From Porphyridium purpureum (taxonomy: Eukaryota; Rhodophyta; Bangiophyceae; Porphyridiales; Porphyridiaceae): 64,000 nucleotides of DNA. A program made the translations under genes and the position numbers. Below the pieces are notes generated by a model, which saw nothing but the letters and a program-made list of their open reading frames with translations, had not been told where the DNA came from and made no database searches. The stretch lies in contig VRMN01000012.1 of assembly GCA_008690995.1 (NCBI GenBank), forward strand, positions 124,001 to 188,000, given 5' to 3'. This document shows, piece by piece, positions 11,088 through 21,386 of this stretch; position 1 is the first letter of the stretch; each line of letters begins with the position of its first letter.

Positions 11088-11159
11088 ATGAAAAATCCGG
11101 ATAGCAAGTCAGAACATATTTTACCTGTGAAAGAAAAGTGCATGATTGTGTGATTGAAA

Positions 11160-11165
11160 AATAAA
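11160..11165 (+). terminator. Candidate polyadenylation signal AATAAA, copy 3
   Basis: AATAAA 73 bases after the stop codon, at the same relative position as in copy 0. Confidence 0.5.
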
Positions 11166-12103
11166 TAGAAGAAAAAAATTAGATGTAGCCTTGCAAAACT
11201 TGCATATTCTCCGACTGGAGTATGTTTCTAGAGTGAAGCTTTCCGAATCGTTGCCTTGTATTCCCTTTCGACGTTCCCGACCGGATACGTACTGTATCCG
11301 ATGAGAACGCTCCGAAAGTAAAGGCAGGGCACTTTTGCGCATTCATTTCACGCGCGTGACTTGTTCGCGAAACATTCATTGAGCAGAGCACGGCAGAAAA
11401 GACATCAAACCATTCACGCACGAAGTGCGAAACTAGAGAGTCTCGTATGAGTTAGCCGTCAAGCATGTTTCGCGTTCGGCGCAAGGACACGCATTCATCC
11501 TGCAGCCCACTTCGAGCCCGCTTTGAGCCCGCTTCGACCCGCGCTTCGGGCGCAACGACAAAACGCACAGTAAAATATGCATTCTTATTATAAACTATTT
11601 CCGCAGTAAAGCGGCGTGATTTGTGAAGCCTGTCTGAGTAAACTGTACTTTCACAGAACCTCCTTCCGGAGTTTCGCAGCGCGCTGTGTGAATTCTGGTG
11701 ACGTGCGCTGAATTCCGCATGTGATGGTAGTCTGGGAGAGCGCGGCCGTGTGCCGTGCTGCTCGTCCGGCCTTCGCTCCACAGGTCGGATGGATGGCACG
11801 TGCCACGCCGTGTTGTGTCTGCAACCGGTGACAATTCCGGGCGTGGCGCGCCGCGTCTTACACTAGTGTCAGCACGCTGTGACGTCGGGCGTGTGCTCCG
11901 GTCACGGAAAGGAGCGTGAATGTTCAGTGGCGCGGGCGCCGCATCCTAGGCGAGATGAGACTGTTTCAATGAGGATGGTCGAGCCCCTTTGATGAATTTA
12001 CCAGCGTTAATTTCGCCACTTCTGGCTTCGCGGGTACCATTGCCAGCGCAAGAAGAAATGGAGAATGCACTCCGACAGACCCGGTTCGGGTCGCGCAACA
12101 GGG

Positions 12104-12110
12104 TATATAA
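12104..12110 (+). promoter_or_regulatory. TATA box of array copy 4
   Basis: TATATAA in CAGGG-TATATAA-CAGGGC, about 175 bases before the ATG of copy 4. Confidence 0.65.
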
Positions 12111-12284
12111 CAGGGCGCAGACGAGTTCGAAGACCAAGCACGAGGTAAGGCAGTACAGAGCAGAGACAAGAAGGTGCAGAAGAAGAGGAGCAAGGAGTGT
12201 CAAGAAGACAAGCACACGCAGACAAAGTCTGAGAGAGTGATTTGGAACAAGTGGGAGAAGCGGGAAAAAGTCGGGTCAGCCAGT

Positions 12285-14174
12285 ATGAAGACGAACAAGC
12301 ATGGCATGATACCTCTCTTCTTACTCGTTCTCTGCGCAATGTCATTCCGTGCGCAGTGCACGCATGCTCTGCAGAATGCAGGTGTTGTATACGGAATTGA
12401 GCGCAACGACGTGCAAAAGAATATTTTCGCAGTGGACTTTTCGGCCGGCGCAGGCATGGCACCAAGTGTGAGCCTGGTTGCAAACATGACGCGGGCCGCG
12501 ACCAACGACCCGGTAGGGTTTCCGATGCAGTGCTTTGGATATGTGAACGGGGTGACAGGCACAGGACCCCTGTACGAGTTTTCGCCGAATGGATTAGCTT
12601 ACGACGCTGAGTCGCGCCTGTATTTCGTCGCGTTTGACCAGTACGGCATGACAGCCTCGCGACTGTGCTTCTATTCAATCGCGACTGATTCGTTTGTATT
12701 CGCTGCACAACTTGGCGAACCAGTGATGGGTGCCGCCTTTGACCCAAACTCATACCAATATGTATGGATCGAACAGGGTCAGAAGCAGTCTGAAGGGGGT
12801 ATTCTGGTCCTCCAGTTCGCGCGGCTGGACAGAACGACGGGCCAGATTATGGAGCAAGTGACCAACACCATGTTCCGCAATGTGACGACGGATCCGAACG
12901 CACCAGCTGCCGAGCTCCCTTTCACTTTCCGCGGTGGCGATATGGCAATTGCTTGCAACGGGATGATGTATGCCAGCAGCGTCGGGACGGGCGGCGGCTT
13001 CAAATATTTCTTTTCGATCAACCTGAACTATAGTGCAGAAGCTTCAGGAGCCGCTCAAGGAATGCCATACGAGTACCGACTCATCCACGCATGTCAGAAA
13101 GTTCACTCTTCCAAGCCACTGTACTAAGCGATGCACCTCGCATCGCTTCTCCGGGCTGTCGACAGGCACGGGATCATGCCGAGCCTCGCAAGATAGTTCT
13201 CACGCAGGATCTCGTCCCACGCCAGCCCGGCGTACAGCGGTCACCTCGTGCGAAGTATATAAAGTGGACTCCGTCTCCCGCAAGCTAATGACGGGAGAAA
13301 AAGGAGGACCAGAGATGAGCGTAGTGAAGAACATTTAGTTAAAAAGGGTTTGTTGTCCTTATAAGCAGCAAGGGATTCTGAAGATCACCTCCTGCAGACC
13401 GACCTCACGTCCGTGGTGGCGGGCCCACTGCCTGACGTGTAGCAGTTCTTCCCTACGCCTTCGCGGTCTCTCCGGGGCACAAAACCCCGTAAAACCGGTT
13501 TTTGTGACAACGCAGACCCGAGTGATGATCCTAGCCAGGTGAGCACATTGACCGGGTTTGCGACCGCAGATCAGTTGGCGTTTGACATGATGGAAAGATT
13601 GATCAGCCAAGACAGCGAGCGAGGCATCTTTAGTGTCGTAGACATGGCGACCGGTGCGAACGGTGAGCTGGGCGTTGAGGGTGTGGATTTCGTCCGACTT
13701 TTCGAGATGGGTATGCTGCGCACTTTTGCAGACCTTGCCTCGTCCCTAGACTGCGACGCGCGGACGCCAATTCCAACACCGACTCCGCTGCTGACCCCAA
13801 CGCCAACTCCAACTCCCGAGTTTTGCTGCTCTCCACATGACGAAGGTGCCGTGTGCGACGTGGTACCACACATACCGGAAGAGAGCTCGGACAGCGACGA
13901 TGAGAGCCAGAGATTGCTTCCTAGCACCCGCCACCACCGCAGCCACGGCCGAAGCCGAGGCCGTGGTCATGGCCACGGCTGCCATTCAAGCTCAAGCTCC
14001 GACTCCGAGGCAGAATCGACAGAGATGCCGTGCTGCCCGTGCATATGCCCGAGACCGCCACCAACTGCTCCAGTGTGTGGAAATGTAGGAAGCGACAGCA
14101 GCGGCAAGAGTGGGAAGAGTGGCAGCAGTGGTAGCGATTCGGAGTCCAAGGGTAGCGGCTCGGACAGCGAGTAG
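12285..14174 (+). pseudogene. Array copy 4, split by a solo LTR
   Basis: The gene has the full family plan. ATG 12,285 starts a signal peptide and propeller-like domain up to 13,091; from 13,515 the domain resumes ([15 protein letters not shown]), followed by a short Thr-Pro linker, FCCSPHDEGAVC, Ser/Asp and Arg-Gly stretches, CCPCICPRPPP and a Ser/Gly tail, stop at 14,174. Between the halves sits a 418-base solo LTR with a 5-base target duplication. The added 423 bases are a multiple of three, but a stop is met 12 codons after the junction, so the product would lack the end of the propeller-like domain and the whole tail. The halves show no other obvious damage, so the insertion is probably recent. 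Without it the protein would have been about 488 residues. Confidence 0.85.
13092..13509 (+). repeat. Solo LTR inserted in array copy 4
   Basis: 418 bases that begin TGTCAGAAAG and end TTTTTGTGACA, the TG...CA ends with short inverted repeats typical of LTRs. They are flanked by the 5-base target duplication ACGCA (13,087-13,091 and 13,510-13,514). A TATATAA box lies near the middle in the + direction. A second copy of the same length occurs at 52,693-53,110 with about seven differences. No internal retroelement genes are present, as expected after LTR-LTR recombination. The superfamily of the parent element cannot be told from the LTR alone. Confidence 0.93.
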
Positions 14175-14223
14175 AGTATGCACTTTCACACAGCGAGTAG
14201 AGTATGCACTTTCACACAGCGAG
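14165..14223 (+). repeat. 26-base tandem duplication over the copy 4 stop codon
   Basis: The unit CAGCGAGTAGAGTATGCACT plus six bases occurs twice and begins a third time. The first unit contains the TAG stop, so the duplication extends the 3' UTR only. Confidence 0.85.
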
Positions 14224-14682
14224 TCAGTGATAATGCCCTTGAAAACGAGAATTACAGGGAAGCACGATTGAATAAAGACTGAAGAGGTTCGACATCGACC
14301 ACGTGGACAACGCGTATCATCCATTCGACTATACTCGATTCGCCGCAGGCTTTCTTGACGCACCATTTATCCCGCCTACAGTTGAATTGGGTGTGCTGAC
14401 CTTGCATGAATGGTTGCCAAATAACTTGTACCATTTGGTCTATGCGTCACCTTCTGCCGTTGCCTCATGCAGCGTCTGGGCTTTTAGCGTAATGTGTGCG
14501 GATGATATAGCAGTACCGTGCCAGCATCTGCCACTTGGCAGTGCTATGTAGATTGATGAACAGCGTAGCAACCATGCAGAGAACGTTATGACTTGGTCTG
14601 ACTTTAGGGAACATTTCGAAGAATATCATTGTCTTTTACTTGAATGATAACCCGAACTTGCCACTATGCGCCTGCCGCTAAA
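14175..14682. other. Spacer between the array and the LEA-like gene
   Basis: It holds the 3' end of copy 4 and the 3' flank of the convergent LEA-like gene. An 82-codon ORF at 14,303 shows no recognisable feature and is not called. Confidence 0.6.
14271..14276 (+). terminator. Candidate polyadenylation signal AATAAA, copy 4
   Basis: AATAAA 97 bases after the stop codon of copy 4. Confidence 0.5.
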
Positions 14683-15102
14683 CTACTTGGTTACCTCATC
14701 CTTGGCATCCTCCATGTTGCTGCCGACCTTTTTGGCAGTGTCCTTCACGTTCTCTTTGGCGTCTTTAAACGCGTCCTTTGTCTTGTTCGCCGCATCTTTA
14801 GCATAGTCACCCACATTTTCAGCTGTGTCCGTGACTTTGTCCTTCGAATTTTCGTACGCGTCCTTGGCAGCGTCGGACCCATCACTCGCAATATCGTGCG
14901 TCTTGTCCTTAACATTCTCGGCAGCATCACCCACCGCCGACTTGGTCTTATCGTAGTCCTTGTCGAGCGATGAGTTCATCATTACCTGCGCGCGCGCGCG
15001 CGGCGCGACCGTCATCACGCCTGCGACGCGAGAAACCTGAAGAGTACGACCCAGCTGGCCCGCGGCGACACCGCCGAACATCATCCCATTCACAAACGCC
15101 AT
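14683..15102 (-). CDS. LEA-like stress protein with organelle-type N-terminus
   Basis: 139 residues from ATG 15,102; an in-frame GTG seven codons upstream is not preferred. Residues 1-40 (MAFVNGMMFGGVAAGQ..., rich in Ala/Val/Arg, no acids) look like a transit peptide; an early Phe is typical of red-algal plastid targeting. Residues 45-139 are hydrophilic repeats of about 11 residues built on Lys, Asp, Ala and Thr (KTKSAVGDAAENVKDK, DAKENVKDTAKK), the pattern of group 3 LEA and related amphipathic-helix proteins that protect membranes and proteins during desiccation or salt stress. There are no Trp or Cys residues in the repeat part. It is convergent with the array. Plastid rather than mitochondrial targeting is only a suggestion. 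Confidence 0.75.
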   Translation of the reverse strand: MAFVNGMMFGGVAAGQLGRTLQVSRVAGVMTVAPRARAQVMMNSSLDKDYDKTKSAVGDAAENVKDKTHDIASDGSDAAKDAYENSKDKVTDTAENVGDYAKDAANKTKDAFKDAKENVKDTAKKVGSNMEDAKDEVTK

Positions 15103-15217
15103 TCTGACTGTTAAGATTTTCACTGCTCAATTCTTTTGTCGATTCTGTTATCCGAGAACTTGCTTCCTACCTCTGTACAACTTTCCGACTTATCCTGTCA
15201 CCATTCTTCTCATGCGC

Positions 15218-15225
15218 TATTTATA
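15218..15225 (-). promoter_or_regulatory. TATA box of the LEA-like gene
   Basis: On the minus strand this reads TATAAATA, 116 bases upstream of the ATG, in a GC-rich setting (GAGTATAAATAGCGC). Confidence 0.6.
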
Positions 15226-16467
15226 CTCAGCGAGCGCCTTGTACAGAAACCAGCGGGCCAGCCACTCTGGAGCCCAGCGCGGGAGATTCCGGAACACGTG
15301 GAATGCTGGGTCTCCCGCGCGTCACATCCTCTGTTTTCCTTCAATCCTCTTCCATTCCCATCTCGAGACGCTCAGCCCGTGCCGCATCACGTGGAATACC
15401 CCCAGAGGTTAATATCTACTTATCTCTCCTTCCACGACGCAGCAGCTCCGCATTCCCACGACCGACTCATAGTGGCACGGTCCCATGGCATTCGATCCTG
15501 TTGGCAACAATCCCCGCTCTATCCAACTTGGCAACTTTGGCTATCCGTGAGCGGGCAGATGATAATACACCGTACTCCTCCAGCAGGCAGCGCGTCGCGT
15601 TGGAATCAGGAAACAGCGATCATCTCAGCTCACGTCTCGCTGCTTTCTTCTCTCGGCTCCGCGGCTCCGCTCCACCTGGAGCACAGCTCAAGTGGCGACT
15701 GTACCTCTCGCGACATCGAATTCTCGCTTCGCGTTCCGCGCTCCACGCTGCTGCCTCACCGCCACAGCCGACAGCCTGCCCGCCAGATTCGCACGCACCG
15801 ACATGCCCGGAACGCCGTCGTTTCCACGCCCACGTCTCAAGTCCGTTCTCCCGCTTCACGCTCCTTGGTGCGTTCTCGTAGACGGCAACACAAACTTCGA
15901 AGCGCCGATTTACTCCGGGACGAGTTCAGGCGATGAAGAAGAAGACAAAAGAAGAAAACACCTTTGCAGGAGAAGAAGGAAACATCTATCGGCCGTTTAT
16001 CATGTCTATGGCCACGTCGAACCTCCATTGACTGATTCCTGTCGTCAAAGTGCTCGACGCCAGGGGATAATGGATCGACGGTGACTACATCCGCTGTGCG
16101 ACAATCACAGCACGGTCTGCAATGCCACTCTACGTCGTGCCTCAATGTGCCGCCGTCACCAGCGTATAATCTTCCTGAGTCAGAATGATATGCACGTCCG
16201 ACTGCACGACGTCATGCAAGTGGTCCACGTTGTACTGGTAGCCGGGCTCTGCAAAGACTTGTGCGCACGTGCCGAGCTCCGAGCTTGCCATTCAAATAGG
16301 AGCAGCGCCCGCCTCTACGGTCATCTCCGAGAACATGGTCTTGCGTGCCACATGGTATGTCGTTGAGACCTACCACGTGCCGCAACTCGCGCACATCATC
16401 GCCGGCGTGCACTTTCTTCAGGGCAGATGCGCCTATTGACTTGGCTTCGATGTAAAGGGACCTAGGT

Positions 16468-17133
16468 ATGGCTGCGGCTGTAGATGTTGATGAGGTTGCC
16501 AACGTTGGCATCGGCTTGCCAAAACCATCAAGGTATGGCCATTCAGCAAGCTTTAGCGATTGGATAGAGCTATCATCTGGCTCAATCATACCGGAGCTTG
16601 TGTTCAGAGCTTGGGCCCCAACCTGCTAGCCCCATCTCAGGCATAGAAATCGATTCGGTACAATGAGCGGAATGGAACTCGGTGGCTTGAAAGCGCCACA
16701 CCGTATTGCTGGAAACGCCACACTTCACCCTGACCTGAACAGAGATGGCGTTCTCGACGAGGTCGCCAATTCAAGGCGAGCATTCGGTTTCGCGACGCCC
16801 TTGTAACGTTTTTCCGTGTGCAGACCACTTTCGGGATTTGCAGTCTCACAGATCCCCACATGCGACTCGCATCAGATCGCAAGCTCAACCTTGACACAAT
16901 CCATTCAGACTTCGGCACTGACGGTCGCTGGGGTCGGCCTGCGGCTAACGATGGAGCTCAAGCAGCTCTGGTTGCCAGCGTCGACGAGCATAGGTGCAGT
17001 ACCCGTGCAATGGGCATGTAATGAGGTCACCGCTTGCACGATGTACGGTTCACCCAGCATACGATTCAATCCGCACGCCGCGATCGTCACGTCGATGGAC
17101 AAAACCACAGAAAGTGAGGCCGTATCATCCTGA
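16468..17133 (+). pseudogene. Possible decayed coding debris with a Ca-binding-like motif
   Basis: Several short open stretches on the plus strand look protein-like. One of 47 codons (16,663-16,806) contains HPDLNRDGVLDEV, similar to the D-x-N-x-D-G calcium loops of EF-hand, dockerin and FG-GAP repeats. Another stretch (16,816-17,133) has no motif I recognise. There is no single open frame, no promoter and no paralogue in the window. This could be a broken gene or chance; confidence is low. Confidence 0.2.
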
Positions 17134-17812
17134 CGCTGGTTCAAACTTTGGTTGAGCAGCCGGTGCATGAACGAAATAAAGTTGTGGGTTTATTCATTAA
17201 TGTCGCAGATGGTCACACTAGATGCGATCAGGTCTCACTGTTGGCCACACACGACACCAGCCGCGCTGATCACCAGGAATACCTTCAACAAAGCGGCCGC
17301 ATCCTGCCTCGACCGTCGTTCTCCCATCGTACCACAAATCATCTACTGTCCGAATATCCCCAGATCCTCTTGCTCCACAACCGCACCTGCCATGGCCAAG
17401 TTCACACGAGCTGCGCCACCTTGCACCTCATCACGCGACACGAACACCCAGGCGCGCTGAGCCACTACCAACTCAGTCCAGCAGCCAGCCAGCTAGCAGC
17501 CAGAAGACATCGGATGCGCGTTGCACTCACAAATAACGACCCGGTGGCACAGTCGTAAAGAGTAGCACCTCGGCGCCGCTGCTGTATATCGCATCGCTCG
17601 GCAGCTCGGCCCCCACAGTCGCTGACCTACGCCCAAACACGCGCCTGTTCGGCGCGGCAGCAGGCACCGCGCGGATAGATCTCCCAGCTGCACCGGCAGT
17701 TACTCAATTATCACTAAATAACGCCATTTTACTATAAATATCCGATGCCGTTACGCGACCGGAAACGGTTTTTTTCCGTTTGCGTGTGGAGTGGAATCTG
17801 CGGTGCGAGGAA

Positions 17813-17813
17813 G

Positions 17814-17853
<40 letters not shown>

Positions 17854-17855
17854 CA
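17813..17855 (+). repeat. (GA)n microsatellite
   Basis: A GAGA/GAAAGA tract about 150-195 bases upstream of the flavoprotein ATG, probably in its 5' UTR or core promoter. Confidence 0.9.
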
Positions 17856-18008
17856 GCAAGTGAGAGGAGGAGTGCGGATGTGGAGCGGCGCGCGCGTGAC
17901 TGTACGATCAACGCTGAACGTGGATTGTTTGGTCCAAGACCGACGGGAAGTTTTGGCAGAGCTTGCGGAGTGGGAGTTAAAGATTGAGAGGACCTAGTTC
18001 GCAGTGAG

Positions 18009-19574
18009 ATGGGGATGGGAGCAGCCGATGCCGATGAGTATGATGTGTTGGTGGTAGGAGGAGGGCCAGTGGGTACGCATATAGCGTATCTGGCAGGGCT
18101 GGCCGGCAAGCGGATTGGGATTGTGGAGCCACGTGGGAGGCTGTTGGCCGCGCCGACCGGGTGGGTGTCCAAGGTCTTCCGTGAGGCAGGGCGTGAGCTG
18201 GGTAGTAAGGACGCGTCTCACCGCGCAGACTGGCAGCGCGTGGTGGACGAGTTTCTGCTGCCCACAGCCGAGCGCGCGTTTGCGCTCACGGATAGGACCG
18301 TCGAGCAGCTCAAGGCGGTCTCTGGCACGTGCTCGGTCACCATCATCAAGGGCAAGGCCGAGTTCTCCGGGCCCATGCAGCTCACTGTGACTGACGAAAG
18401 CGCCGAAACGGCGAGTCCACCGGTCTTGCTGCGTGCGTCCAGTATTTTCCTGGCGATTGGCTCTCTGGCGAATCGCCTGCCCAGTCTCCCGTGGTCCGAC
18501 CCACTCGCCGATGGCTTCCTGTTCGATTCAGACACGATCATGAACGTCGGCAGGCTCCCACACCACGTCGCAATTCAGGGCGCGGGCGTGATTGGATTTG
18601 AGTACGCGTCCATCTTTCGCCGGCTAGGCGCAGACGTGACCATTTTCTTCCGCGAGTCTGCGCCGCTCGACGTGGGTATTGGGATTGACTCATCGGTGAT
18701 GAAAGCCGTGCTCAAGCGCATGACCAAAGTGGGCATCACGGTGCTGTGCGAAGACGGCGATATTGAAAGCATTGACTTGCCACCGCAGAAGCACGGCATG
18801 GGTCGCATCACGCTGGCCAAGTCGGGCCGCGTCATCGAGTGCGACGCGTTCATGTCGGCCATTGGGCGGCACGGTAATGCCTCGTCGCTCAATCTTGGCG
18901 CCGGTGGACTGGCCGCTCCAGTTCGTGGTAACTTTGTGCAGGTAGACCCAGACAGCATGCGCGCGCGCACGGCACAGGGCGACGCAGATTTTTCCATGCC
19001 CGTGTATGCGATTGGCGACTGCTGTTTGGGTAGCCGCATCACCGGTATGCTGCTGTCGTCAGGACAGGCCCATGCAGAAATTGCGGCCAACCATGCATTT
19101 GGATTGGACGAAATTCATGCGGATGGACGTCTCAAGCGCTCCTCAACCACAGGGTTTGTCTTCTCCGAGGTGGAGTACCCGGAGCACCACGCCGTGGCGT
19201 TGTGGACGGACCCGACTATCGCGTATGCCGGGCTGAGCGAGCAGGCAGCAGTGGCCAAGCTTGGCGCTGAGCGCGTAGGCACCGTCACCGTGCACTTTAC
19301 CGACACTGTCAAGGCCTGCGTGCGTCCGCGCGGCAAGGACGAATTCCTCAAGCTGGTGTACAAGAAGGACGGAGGAACCTTGCTGGGTGTCTGCATTTTC
19401 GGGTCGGATGCGTCTGAGATTGTGCAGAACGTGTGCTCTAGCATCAATCGCGGCGACACGCTGTGGCAGGTCGCGCGCACCGTGCAGCCTGCCGTCACCT
19501 ATCAGGAAAGTCTCCGCACGGCTGCTTTCCGTGCCATCCACTCGATTCAGCTTGAGCAGGAGCAAGACGCTTAG
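18009..19574 (+). CDS. Transhydrogenase/lipoamide-dehydrogenase-type flavoprotein without redox cysteines
   Basis: 521 residues, intronless. It belongs to the class I pyridine nucleotide-disulfide oxidoreductase fold: FAD motif VVGGGPVG (15-22), NAD(P) motif IQGAGVIGFEYASIF (189-203), second FAD motif YAIGDCC (333-339) and the dimerisation domain (about 395-510). Where lipoamide dehydrogenase has its CxxxxC disulfide and soluble transhydrogenase has a Cys-Thr-x-x-Gly motif, this protein has LAAPTGWVSKVFRE (46-59) with no Cys. The usual C-terminal HPTxxE is replaced by QPAVTYQE (493-500). Disulfide chemistry is therefore ruled out. Hydride transfer between NADPH and NAD, as in soluble transhydrogenase (SthA), is the closest known role, but this is inferred. 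No signal or transit peptide is obvious. Confidence 0.85.
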   Translation: MGMGAADADEYDVLVVGGGPVGTHIAYLAGLAGKRIGIVEPRGRLLAAPTGWVSKVFREAGRELGSKDASHRADWQRVVDEFLLPTAERAFALTDRTVEQLKAVSGTCSVTIIKGKAEFSGPMQLTVTDESAETASPPVLLRASSIFLAIGSLANRLPSLPWSDPLADGFLFDSDTIMNVGRLPHHVAIQGAGVIGFEYASIFRRLGADVTIFFRESAPLDVGIGIDSSVMKAVLKRMTKVGITVLCEDGDIESIDLPPQKHGMGRITLAKSGRVIECDAFMSAIGRHGNASSLNLGAGGLAAPVRGNFVQVDPDSMRARTAQGDADFSMPVYAIGDCCLGSRITGMLLSSGQAHAEIAANHAFGLDEIHADGRLKRSSTTGFVFSEVEYPEHHAVALWTDPTIAYAGLSEQAAVAKLGAERVGTVTVHFTDTVKACVRPRGKDEFLKLVYKKDGGTLLGVCIFGSDASEIVQNVCSSINRGDTLWQVARTVQPAVTYQESLRTAAFRAIHSIQLEQEQDA

Positions 19575-20468
19575 CATGCGCAGTTGAATCATGAAGAGAC
19601 GGAGCCCTTCCTCCTCTTTTTGCTCGCGCGCTGTCGAAATCGAAACCTCAACCTCCTCGCCCTTTTGCCTTTGCAGCATAACTTTGAATCCGTCCTATGT
19701 ACCAAATCTGCGCCCCAGAAAGCTCTTCTCCAACTAAAAATGACCAAAACATGATAATTACACAGCTTCTCCCCGCTTGCGCATCTGAGACTGCACCGCT
19801 CTCGACATCAGCACCTCGGCATTGTCCACGCTTGCACTGGTCCAGTCAACGAGCCTCGGTCACCCAGAAACAGAGAGAGTCATCCCTCATACCGTGTGAG
19901 CTTGTGCGGTGCGCCACGCGGTCATTACTCCTATCCATCCTGGCACAGCCTCTCACCACACTTTCTTCCACACCTTGCTGCTACTGCTGCTGCTTCTGCT
20001 GCTGCTTCTGCTTCTGCGTGCTGCTTCTCCCAATGCCAACTCGCGCCAGCTCGAAGAAAAAACCACGCGCGACGTTCAGTGACCACTGTACCTTATCCTC
20101 AGGAAATAGATGTACAGTGAGGAGGTACACCGACCTAAAACAGCCCTCTCTATTAAATTTGCGTACATTTATTGGTACTCAAAAATAGATATTAAATCAG
20201 TCTGTTTTTATAAGACATGTGACATGAGCCGGTAGACCGTTTTGCCCCGATTCGCGAGAAACCGATAAACCGTTCTGTGTAAGGGAGAAAAATTTTGTGT
20301 GGGAGAAGAAAAAGAGAGAGCAGAGAGGGCGAGGGGAGAAGAACGGGGATTGGAACGGGCTGGTAGAGATACAGACGGGTACTTGAGAGGCGGCTGGAGC
20401 GCTACATGCGCGGGGTTTGGTGTGTGCTGGCGTGGGCGTGACGTGTGAGTGTGTCTTGCGAACAAAAG
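19575..20468. other. Spacer between the flavoprotein and NF-YB genes
   Basis: It contains a (CTG/TTCTGC) microsatellite at about 19,975-20,025, an ACTGTACCTTATCC motif at 20,085 and AT-rich sequence around 20,150-20,215 that may hold the NF-YB promoter. No gene is supported. Confidence 0.6.
19975..20025 (+). repeat. (CTG)n / (CTTCTG)n microsatellite
   Basis: Trinucleotide CTG/TTC repeats in the spacer downstream of the flavoprotein gene. They are not in a supported reading frame. Confidence 0.85.
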
Positions 20469-20831
20469 ATGTCGTCGGATAATGAGCAGGAGGTTGGAGA
20501 TAGCCGCGAACAGGACAAGTACCTTCCCATCGCTAACATTGCGCGGATTATGAAGCAGGCGCTGCCGGAGAGTGGCAAGGTGGCAAAAGACGGAAAGGAT
20601 ACCGTGCAGGAGTGCGTATCCGAGTTTATCTCCTTTATCACCTCCGAGGCAAGCGACAAGTGTATCCGCGAAAAGCGCAAGACGATCAATGGCGAGGATA
20701 TTCTGTGGGCCATGAACACGCTAGGCTTCGACGCGTACATTGAGCCGCTCAAAATTTACCTCGCCAGGTACCGTGAGCTTATGCTCAACGAAAAGCTGGA
20801 GGAGGATAAGAAGAATAAGATTCAGCAGTGA
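20469..20831 (+). CDS. NFYB: NF-YB / HAP3 CCAAT-binding factor subunit
   Basis: 120 residues from ATG 20,469; an in-frame GTG eight codons upstream is not needed. Residues about 15-105 are the histone-fold core of NF-YB and are almost fully conserved: [65 protein letters not shown] and [19 protein letters not shown] pairs with NF-YC and then NF-YA to bind CCAAT boxes in promoters. The protein is little more than the core with short acidic and basic tails, like yeast HAP3 in size. It is nuclear and needs its partner for function; neither NF-YC nor NF-YA is in the window. Confidence 0.97.
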   Translation: MSSDNEQEVGDSREQDKYLPIANIARIMKQALPESGKVAKDGKDTVQECVSEFISFITSEASDKCIREKRKTINGEDILWAMNTLGFDAYIEPLKIYLARYRELMLNEKLEEDKKNKIQQ

Positions 20832-21386
20832 GTGGCACACGGGCGATGCGAATCTTGCGCAAGAAAGAAAAAATAAGTCCATGTCCTGTGGGAAGCTCTT
20901 CATCGCTCAAACATTGGACACAAGCCAAAACACGCAGAACAAGCAGAACTAAACATGTCCGCTACCGCGTGTTTGTACTCGTTGCGGAACCAGAACAAAC
21001 CAGCTCCACTGAAGATTCCCTCCGCGCCACATTCACACGTGCGAAAGAGCATCATACGTTCCCCATTTCCGTCCTCATTCAGAAGCTGACGGCTCAGTCC
21101 AGCTGAGGCAGCGTCATGCCGTGACACAACAAAGATTCACCACCCGCAAGCGCACGCAGCCGAACATCTGGAAACGCCTTGCGGCTCACACTTTCATTTC
21201 TCCAAGTGGAAGGTGACTTGAGACCGTCGAAAAGGACAGACCGCAGGTAAAGAGACGGCTGGATTAAAGCACGCGGTCAGATTCTGGCGGGAGGAAGGAA
21301 GACTCGCTGTTATCATCTGTACCAAGTCGCCGTTTGCAGATCTGCGAGTAGGAGGTTGTCTACGGAAAAGCACAAGAGAAGGGAAG
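20832..21386. other. Spacer between the NF-YB and Hsp31-like genes
   Basis: No gene or clear TATA box is seen. The 3' end of NF-YB and the promoter of the Hsp31-like gene must lie here. Confidence 0.5.

Larger units (their letters stand above)
11088..12284. other. Intergenic spacer between copies 3 and 4
   Basis: No gene is supported. The left part (11,150-11,670) is homologous to the spacers after copies 0 and 1, with ACTGTACTTT at 11,642. The right part carries the copy 4 TATA box at 12,104 and a purine-rich leader. Confidence 0.7.
15103..18008. other. 2.9 kb region without a confident gene
   Basis: 15,103-16,100 is the promoter side of the LEA-like gene, GC-rich, with overlapping ORFs on both strands (one of 266 codons starts at 15,136) that have no domains and look like chance ORFs. 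16,460-17,130 holds coding-like debris, listed separately. 17,700-18,008 is the upstream region of the flavoprotein gene, with ACTATAAATA at about 17,731 and a GA repeat. Confidence 0.5.

Noticed and set aside
15136-15936. 266-codon plus-strand ORF
   Set aside because: No domain, no promoter, overlaps the LEA-like promoter and several equally long ORFs on the other strand.
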